A DNA stretch of 52,875 nucleotides from a bacterium ADurb.Bin243 (GTDB lineage Bacteria; Muiribacteriota; UBA9980): the NCBI GenBank assembly GCA_002069765.1, contig MWBZ01000022.1, forward strand, positions 1 to 52,875, read 5' to 3'. The notes beneath the pieces were generated by a model. That model made no database searches and was not told the origin of the DNA. It worked only from the letters and a program-made list of their open reading frames with translations. This document shows, in pieces, positions 47,854 to 52,875 of this stretch (position 1 is its first letter; each line of letters starts with the position of its first letter). The translations under genes were made by a program, and so were the position numbers.

Positions 47854-50205
47854 ATGAAAGATAACCTTAATAAATGTAACGGTTATATTTTAAGTGCGGA
47901 CGATAAGCACGGTCAGTTATTTTTAAACCAGATTATCGCCATAGCGATAGCCGATGCCGAAACGACGAAATTTTTAGACGTTAACGACGCCTGGATAAAC
48001 CTTTACGGCTATACGGCCGCGGAAGCTTTAACCATGAAAGCTTTCGACGTCAGTTTTGAGGCCGAAGATAGCGCTGCGCTTTTTAAAAACATAAAAATCG
48101 GCGAAAGCGTTCACGTGCCGCTGCGCTATCACCATAAAAAAGACGGCTCTATTTTTCCCGTCGAAGTGTTTGCAAACTGCTATCATTTAAACGGCCGCTC
48201 CACTATATGCGCCATGATACGCGATATCAGCGCCAGAATACAGGCCGAAGAAAATCTTAATAAAAGCGAAAAACTTTTCAGGGCGCTTATAGAAAACAGC
48301 CCGGTTCTAATTCAGATACTTAATGTGGACGGCACAATCGCATACAGCAGCCCTACTATTAAAGAGATACTCGGCTATGACGAAGGCGAAATGCTCAATC
48401 AGAGTTTTATAAAATTTCTCGACCCTGAAGACGCTGTTTCGTTCATGAAGGAATTCAATAACCTCATAATCGCCGGCGACGCTAAAAAATCCTGCGAAGT
48501 GAGATTTTTCAAGAAAAATTCCGAGCGCCGCTATATCGAGGTCCGCATGGCGAACATGATTAACGAACCTTCCGTGAAAGGAATCATTATAAACGCCATA
48601 GATATTACGAATCAGAAAACAATAGAAAACGAGCTTAAAAAAACGGCCAGCGTCGCCGAAGAAGCCAAGGCGGCCGCTAATTCCGCTAATAAAGCCAAAA
48701 GCCAGTTCCTTGCCAACATCAGCCACGAAATAAGGACCCCGCTCAATAGTATTCTGGGTTTTTCGGAAATGATGAAAAAAACTCCGCTGCTTGGCGAACA
48801 GAAAGAACTTGTCGATTATATAACTTTCAGCGGGAAGTGCCTTTATACTTTAATCGACGATGTCCTGGACTTTTCAAAAATAGAGGCCGGAAAAATAGAT
48901 ATCGAAAAAATCGAATTCGATCTGGAAAAAAGCGTTAACGACACTATTTCAATGCTCAAAGCGCAGGCGGCCGAAAAGAATATTTATATAAGCCATCTAA
49001 ACGGATATAAAAGCGATAGATTTTTGTCAGGCGACCCGAAAAGGCTTTCTCAGGTTTTACTTAATCTTCTGTCTAATGCGGTTAAATTCAGTGAAAACGG
49101 AAAAGTTATAGTTAAAACGGAAATCGTGAAAGAAACCGCGCAGCGCGTCGATATCGAGTTCAACGTCATGGACGAGGGCATCGGAATCAGCCCGGAAAAA
49201 CTCAAAACGATATTCGCTCCTTTCATGCAGAGCGACGGCTCCGTTACCAGAAGATACGGCGGGACGGGGCTTGGCCTTACGATAGCGAATCAGCTGGTCA
49301 AGCTTATGGGCGGCGGCGGTATCGGCGTTGAAAGCACGCAGAACCTCGGGAGCCGATTTTATTTTACCATAGGCTTCGCCAGAGGCGGCCAGTTGAAAAA
49401 AGCCGGCGGCGGCGAACAAAATGCGCCGGTAATTGCGGATAAAAATAAATACGATATTCTTTTAGTCGAAGACAATTACATGAATATCATACTGATAAAA
49501 AAAATCGTAAGGCTTGCGGGCCATAGAGTGCAGGTTGCCGAAAATGGCCTGGAGGCGATTAAACTACTTGAAACCGGGCGCTACGACATCGTGCTGTTAG
49601 ATCTTCAGATGCCGGTTATGGACGGTTTTGAAACCGCCGAAAAAATAAGGGCCATGGGCCTCGAAATTCCCGTTATTGCCGTTACGGCCAGCGCCACACG
49701 GGAAGATTTAGAACTCTGCAAGCAGATCGGGATGAACGGTTTTTTGAGCAAGCCGATCGATATAAACGAGCTCGACCGCGTTATTGAAAAGGTTATAAAA
49801 GCAAATGAGTTCGCCGTGAGCGACAGGGTCAAAATAAAAGACGATAAGGCCGCGGCCGGCGATCTTTTGGCGTTTAATAAAAAAACTCTTTTCGAAAATA
49901 TGAGCGGAATAGACGAACTGATAAAAGATTCGCTGGAGCTTTTTATGAAATACTCTCCGCAGAACATCGAAAATATACAAAGCGCTTTGAACGCGAATGA
50001 TGCGCAAAAACTCAAGTTTTATTCCCATTCCTTGAAAAGTACGGCTCGCGGCGTCGGCGCCGAGACTATAGCCGACGTTTTATACCGCCTTGAAAAATCC
50101 GCCGTGCATGGAAAAATCGACGGGTCCGCCGCGGAATTGACCGCCTCTTTGTGCGTTGAATACGATAAGTTTATAGCTGAATTAAAAAAAGAAGGTTTGT
50201 TTTAA
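47854..50205 (+). CDS. Hybrid sensor histidine kinase: PAS-PAS-HisKA-HATPase-REC-Hpt
   Basis: This is a 783-residue soluble kinase. Two PAS domains (about 15-130 and 135-255, the first with the PAC-like 'RDISARIQAEENL') precede HisKA with His291 in 'NISHEIRTPLNS'. HATPase has the N-box 'LLNLLSNAVKFS', G1 'DEGIGIS' and G2 'GGTGLGLTIANQL'. REC (about 530-650) has 'LLVEDN', 'VLLDLQMPVMDG' and 'LSKPID'. The C-terminal Hpt has 'SHSLKSTARGVGAE' (His about 725). The full phosphorelay is in one chain, so it probably feeds a separate regulator. It has no membrane segment, so it senses a cytoplasmic cue. ATG 47854 is preferred over TTG 47833 because AGGGTGAG lies between them. Confidence 0.95.
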   Translation: MKDNLNKCNGYILSADDKHGQLFLNQIIAIAIADAETTKFLDVNDAWINLYGYTAAEALTMKAFDVSFEAEDSAALFKNIKIGESVHVPLRYHHKKDGSIFPVEVFANCYHLNGRSTICAMIRDISARIQAEENLNKSEKLFRALIENSPVLIQILNVDGTIAYSSPTIKEILGYDEGEMLNQSFIKFLDPEDAVSFMKEFNNLIIAGDAKKSCEVRFFKKNSERRYIEVRMANMINEPSVKGIIINAIDITNQKTIENELKKTASVAEEAKAAANSANKAKSQFLANISHEIRTPLNSILGFSEMMKKTPLLGEQKELVDYITFSGKCLYTLIDDVLDFSKIEAGKIDIEKIEFDLEKSVNDTISMLKAQAAEKNIYISHLNGYKSDRFLSGDPKRLSQVLLNLLSNAVKFSENGKVIVKTEIVKETAQRVDIEFNVMDEGIGISPEKLKTIFAPFMQSDGSVTRRYGGTGLGLTIANQLVKLMGGGGIGVESTQNLGSRFYFTIGFARGGQLKKAGGGEQNAPVIADKNKYDILLVEDNYMNIILIKKIVRLAGHRVQVAENGLEAIKLLETGRYDIVLLDLQMPVMDGFETAEKIRAMGLEIPVIAVTASATREDLELCKQIGMNGFLSKPIDINELDRVIEKVIKANEFAVSDRVKIKDDKAAAGDLLAFNKKTLFENMSGIDELIKDSLELFMKYSPQNIENIQSALNANDAQKLKFYSHSLKSTARGVGAETIADVLYRLEKSAVHGKIDGSAAELTASLCVEYDKFIAELKKEGLF

Positions 50206-50210
50206 AAATT

Positions 50211-51443
50211 ATGCAAAAAAATAAATTTAAAAACGTGGCGGTAAGCCCCGAAAGCCCGAAGTGGAATCAGGCTGTCGCCAGAAGCGAAAAGTTATATTCC
50301 CGTTTCAATGAAGTGCGAGACGAATTTTCCAGGGATTATACGAGAATTCTCCACTGTACGGCATACCGGAGGTTAAAACATAAAACTCAGGTGTTTTCGG
50401 CTACCAGAAACGACCATATATGCACCCGCATAGAGCACGTCAATCATGTGGCTTCGGTCAGCCAGACCATTTCGGCGTTTCTGGGGCTCAATACGGCTCT
50501 GGCGTCGGCCATCGCCACCGGCCACGACCTGGGTCATCCTCCTTTCGGCCATTCCGGCGAGCATATAATAGCCGCTATAGCTAAAAAATATCTGGATAAA
50601 AGTTTCTGGCACGAAAAAAACGGGCTTTACGCCATCGACTGCCTTGAAACGCTTAAGGACCCGAGAGGGGTCGAAAAAAATCTCGACCTGACTTATGCTG
50701 TGCGCGACGGAATCATATCGCACTGCGGCGAAGTGGATGAAAACGCCATATTCGCCCGCGAAGAAGCGGTCGAGCTTGAAACGATAGAAAGCCCCGGCCG
50801 CTATCAGCCTTATACGTGGGAAGGCTGCGTGGTAAAGATATCCGATAAAATTTCTTATCTTGGCCGCGATATCGAAGACGCGCTGACGCTTAATATACTC
50901 ACGAAATCGCAATTGAGCGAGCTCGGGCATATACTCAAAGACTCTCTGGGAAAGAAGGCCGAAGTAAGAGAATTAAACAACACCGTTCTGATGCACGATT
51001 TTATAATGGACCTCTGCCGTTCCAGCGCTCCGGATAAAGGCATACGCTTCTCTCCGCGCTATCTGGATCTGATAAACAGGGTCAAGCAGTTTAATTATAA
51101 AAATATATACTTCCACAAGCGCCTGGCTAATTATATCAAATATGCGGACCTGGTTTTAAACTCGATTTTTACCGCGTTGAAAGAGTTTTATAAAGCCGGC
51201 AGGACGCTCGCGGAGGTACAGAAAAATTCACGTCAGACGCCCTTTCTGGTAAAGTCGTTCGAAGAGTGGATACTGAAATATTCAAACGCCGACGAGGCTT
51301 ATAGAAAAGAAAATAAGCTGAAAAATAAAATCCTTTATAATTTGAGCTGCGAAAAAGATTATATAAGGGCGGTCATAGATTTTATGGCGTGCATGACGGA
51401 CCATTTCGCCATAAGCGTATTCAACGAGCTGATAAGTTTTTAG
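50211..51443 (+). CDS. dgt: Deoxyguanosinetriphosphate triphosphohydrolase-like protein
   Basis: This 410-residue HD-superfamily enzyme has 'RLKHKTQVF', 'TRIEHVNHVASVSQTIS' (first His), 'ATGHDLGHPPFGHSGE' (HD pair and following His) and 'ISDKISYLGRDIEDA' (last Asp). The dGTPase family hydrolyses dNTPs to nucleosides plus triphosphate, controlling dNTP pools and sometimes antiphage defence. The length is in the range of the shorter dGTPase group. It begins only 5 bases after the hybrid kinase stop and is probably cotranscribed. Its stop overlaps the stop of the convergent gene by 4 bases. Confidence 0.92.
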   Translation: MQKNKFKNVAVSPESPKWNQAVARSEKLYSRFNEVRDEFSRDYTRILHCTAYRRLKHKTQVFSATRNDHICTRIEHVNHVASVSQTISAFLGLNTALASAIATGHDLGHPPFGHSGEHIIAAIAKKYLDKSFWHEKNGLYAIDCLETLKDPRGVEKNLDLTYAVRDGIISHCGEVDENAIFAREEAVELETIESPGRYQPYTWEGCVVKISDKISYLGRDIEDALTLNILTKSQLSELGHILKDSLGKKAEVRELNNTVLMHDFIMDLCRSSAPDKGIRFSPRYLDLINRVKQFNYKNIYFHKRLANYIKYADLVLNSIFTALKEFYKAGRTLAEVQKNSRQTPFLVKSFEEWILKYSNADEAYRKENKLKNKILYNLSCEKDYIRAVIDFMACMTDHFAISVFNELISF

Positions 51444-52000
51444 CGCTTCTGAAAAAGTATCAAAACTATATTGACGCAAAACCACATAAAAAAGATTATG
51501 GCGGCCGATAAAGGCACCATAATTAATTTTACGCGCTTAAAAGTCACGTTTTCGGAATGGTTTGATATATTTACTCCGCAATGGAGCAAATTTACGAGCG
51601 CGCAGGAAAAGATCAGCAGGTCGTCTACCCAGCTTATTAACGGAGCGTTTGAAATAATGTCCAGAGGGGAAATTATGTAAATGACGGCTCCTATCATTAT
51701 AAGCACCGACGCGGTGTACGAAAGCCTGTAGTAGCCGGCCTGAAATTCGACGAAAAATCCCGCGGAACGAGGGAGAACCGGTTCTTTTCCGGCCTGTTCG
51801 CCGGCCAGCGACGGGCAGCCGGGATCGTCGGCGCCGCCCTGCGGGACGTTCGGGGCTGCCGGGGCGGCGGAAAGATCTTCCTGCGGTGGAGCCGCGGCGT
51901 CGGCGGCATATTCGGCGAGCCGCGCGCCGCATTTGTGGCAATAGATAGACTCGGCGGACGCCGCCGCCGATTTGCAATTTGAACAGAATTTATCAGTCAT
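51440..52000 (-). CDS. Zinc-ribbon membrane protein with DUF1232-like segment
   Basis: This 186-residue protein has an N-terminal zinc ribbon 'CSNCKSAAASAESIYCHKCGARL' (CxxC...CxxC, residues 6-24). An Ala/Pro/Gly-rich linker leads to a membrane part with 'VIYIISPLDIISNAPLISWVDDLLIFSCALVNL', which matches the DUF1232 motif (Y-x-x-S-P-x-D-x-I-P...DD). A further C-terminal hydrophobic helix follows ('LIMVPLSAAIIFFMWFCVNIVLILF'). The function of the family is unknown. It is a cytoplasmic zinc ribbon tethered to the membrane. It is convergent with dgt, sharing the four bases TTAG for both stops. Confidence 0.75.
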   Translation of the reverse strand: MTDKFCSNCKSAAASAESIYCHKCGARLAEYAADAAAPPQEDLSAAPAAPNVPQGGADDPGCPSLAGEQAGKEPVLPRSAGFFVEFQAGYYRLSYTASVLIMIGAVIYIISPLDIISNAPLISWVDDLLIFSCALVNLLHCGVNISNHSENVTFKRVKLIMVPLSAAIIFFMWFCVNIVLILFQKR

Positions 52001-52028
52001 GAGCCGGAATGCCTTTTTTCATATTTGC

Positions 52029-52059
52029 CAGAACCCCCGCTGATCCGGCGGGGGTTCTG
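52029..52059. other. Perfect 12-bp stem-loop between the last two minus-strand genes
   Basis: CAGAACCCCCGC (52029-52040) pairs exactly with GCGGGGGTTCTG (52048-52059) around 7 bases. There is no T-run on either strand. Read on the minus strand it lies just after the partial gene's stop and 29 bases before the zinc-ribbon gene's ATG, so it may be a terminator, attenuator or RNA-stability hairpin. Confidence 0.65.
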
Positions 52060-52115
52060 AATATTATGCCTTTAAATTTTTATTTTTATTTACGCGGAAA
52101 GTTTCGGGCGGAGTA

Positions 52116-52875
52116 TTATCTTCCGCCGCTGGTAGCGAGATAGCCTTTAATATAAGCGTTTACCGATATCAGCTTTTGCATGGCGGTGGAATAATAAGTG
52201 GCCAGCGATACATTAGAGCCCTGAAGCGATACGGCAAGGGCGGTCATTTTAGCTATTATCTTATTCGATACTTCGAGGGTGGAAGTGGCCGATTTGTCTA
52301 TGGGTTTGAAAGCTTTCATATGGTTTACCAGCGCGTCGAAAGAAGAAAGGTTCTGCGCGTCGAGATCGCGGGAAATTATATTTACCGATAATTCTACATA
52401 AGCCTTTTCCGAAGCGATAAGCGCGTTGTATTTTGCGAGAAGTTCGTTATATGTCTGGCCCTGCGGGGTATTAGCAAGAACGGCGTAAACGGAATTTCTT
52501 TCGCGGGCGGTTGCCTGCAGTATTCTTAATACGTCTGTGACCGATATGGGCAGAGCGTTGATTTTTGAGCTGTAATCGGTTATTACGTTAAGGGGCTGGC
52601 TGATTAAAACCATTTCAGGGGTTTTCGCGCCGGTAAGAGATTTAGGCGTGAGCATCTTCTGGATATTAAAGCACGCGAGAGCGCCGTTTACCGAATTTAC
52701 CGCGCCGGCGTAGTTTTTAATATTGATGTTGCAAAGAGCCTGCATATAAAAACTATAAAGCGCTACTTTGGCCGAGTTTACAGATTTATTGATGACGGCC
52801 TTTTTAACGCTTTCATAGCCGAAAAGATAATTAACCGTTTCGGAGCGGGCCGCTTCGTTATAATACTTTGAAGCT
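52116..52875 (-). CDS. Partial unknown helical protein (start outside the window)
   Basis: The frame stays open from the stop at 52116 to the right edge, adding 43 residues upstream of the first internal Met at 52745 ('EAARSETVNYLFGYESVKKAVINKSVNSAKVALY'). The visible part is about 252 residues and largely helical, rich in Asn, Ser and Ala, without Cys pairs or catalytic motifs. The upstream extension and the main part share a repeated 'IN.S..SA..AL..' style, suggesting helical repeats (TPR-like), perhaps an exported protein. I do not recognise a family. Confidence 0.6.
   Translation of the reverse strand, partial: ASKYYNEAARSETVNYLFGYESVKKAVINKSVNSAKVALYSFYMQALCNINIKNYAGAVNSVNGALACFNIQKMLTPKSLTGAKTPEMVLISQPLNVITDYSSKINALPISVTDVLRILQATARERNSVYAVLANTPQGQTYNELLAKYNALIASEKAYVELSVNIISRDLDAQNLSSFDALVNHMKAFKPIDKSATSTLEVSNKIIAKMTALAVSLQGSNVSLATYYSTAMQKLISVNAYIKGYLATSGGR

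Noticed and set aside
1-52875. tRNA or rRNA genes
   Set aside because: No T-loop (GGTTCGAATCC-like) with matching acceptor stem or rRNA-like conserved stretch was noticed in the intergenic regions. A covariance-model scan was not possible.

Overview
The window is a gene-dense bacterial chromosome segment of moderate GC, with strong Shine-Dalgarno sequences, TTGACA/TATAAT-type promoters and many hairpin terminators. DsbD, NagZ, pseudopilins and a PilP-like protein point to a diderm (Gram-negative-type) cell. The mix of type IV pilin-like genes, DUF3352/DUF3048-like exported proteins and a Geobacter-like ATP synthase c subunit would fit a poorly characterised candidate phylum (Riflebacteria/Wallbacteria-like). 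That placement is a guess from gene content. I see no rRNA, tRNA, prophage, transposase or CRISPR.

Layout. 1-1.75 kb: end of a pseudopilin-type operon plus a zinc-ribbon gene. 1.8-5.8 kb: oligoendopeptidase F (minus), a methylthioadenosine/S-adenosylhomocysteine nucleosidase-like gene, and an orphan sugar-type ABC ATPase behind a full-consensus promoter. 5.9-9.3 kb: two exported DUF3352-like paralogues. 9.4-14.8 kb: MOSC, Tex, polysaccharide deacetylase and NagZ, the first three with overlapping ends. 14.9-19.2 kb: an exported GATase-like/TPR protein, a degenerate kinase-REC protein, and an exported lysozyme-like protein.

19.4-31.0 kb is a polyhydroxyalkanoate (PHA) granule locus. It holds an exported lipase-like hydrolase overlapping phaR, a 1.4-kb noncoding region with a rearranged repeat array, four tandem phasin-like genes, an acetoacetyl-CoA reductase, two PhaC synthases with a short PhaE/PhaR-subunit-like gene between them, an acyl-CoA ligase and a thiolase. 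Together these cover precursor supply (thiolase, reductase, ligase), polymerisation (two PhaC plus small subunit), granule coating (phasins), regulation (PhaR) and perhaps turnover (lipase).

31.2-37.8 kb (minus): a LysM/M23 peptidase, then the F-type ATP synthase genes atpB-E-F-H-A-G. The operon ends at a terminator after atpG with no beta (atpD) or epsilon (atpC) gene. The c subunit carries Gln, Glu and Ser at the positions that bind Na+ in Ilyobacter. 38.1-44.3 kb: an HD-GYP phosphodiesterase, a LOG-family protein, a PilP-like protein, DsbD and a large TPR/coiled-coil membrane protein. 44.4-47.7 kb (minus): DUF3048, then a ParM-like actin translationally coupled to a small, possibly ribbon-helix-helix, partner. 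47.8-52.9 kb: a PAS-PAS hybrid kinase with REC and Hpt, dGTPase, a zinc-ribbon/DUF1232 membrane protein and a partial unknown gene.

Most promising for novelty: the ParM-like actin/adaptor cassette with no plasmid context; the PHA locus with two synthases, a short third subunit and four phasins; and the repeat array inside that locus.
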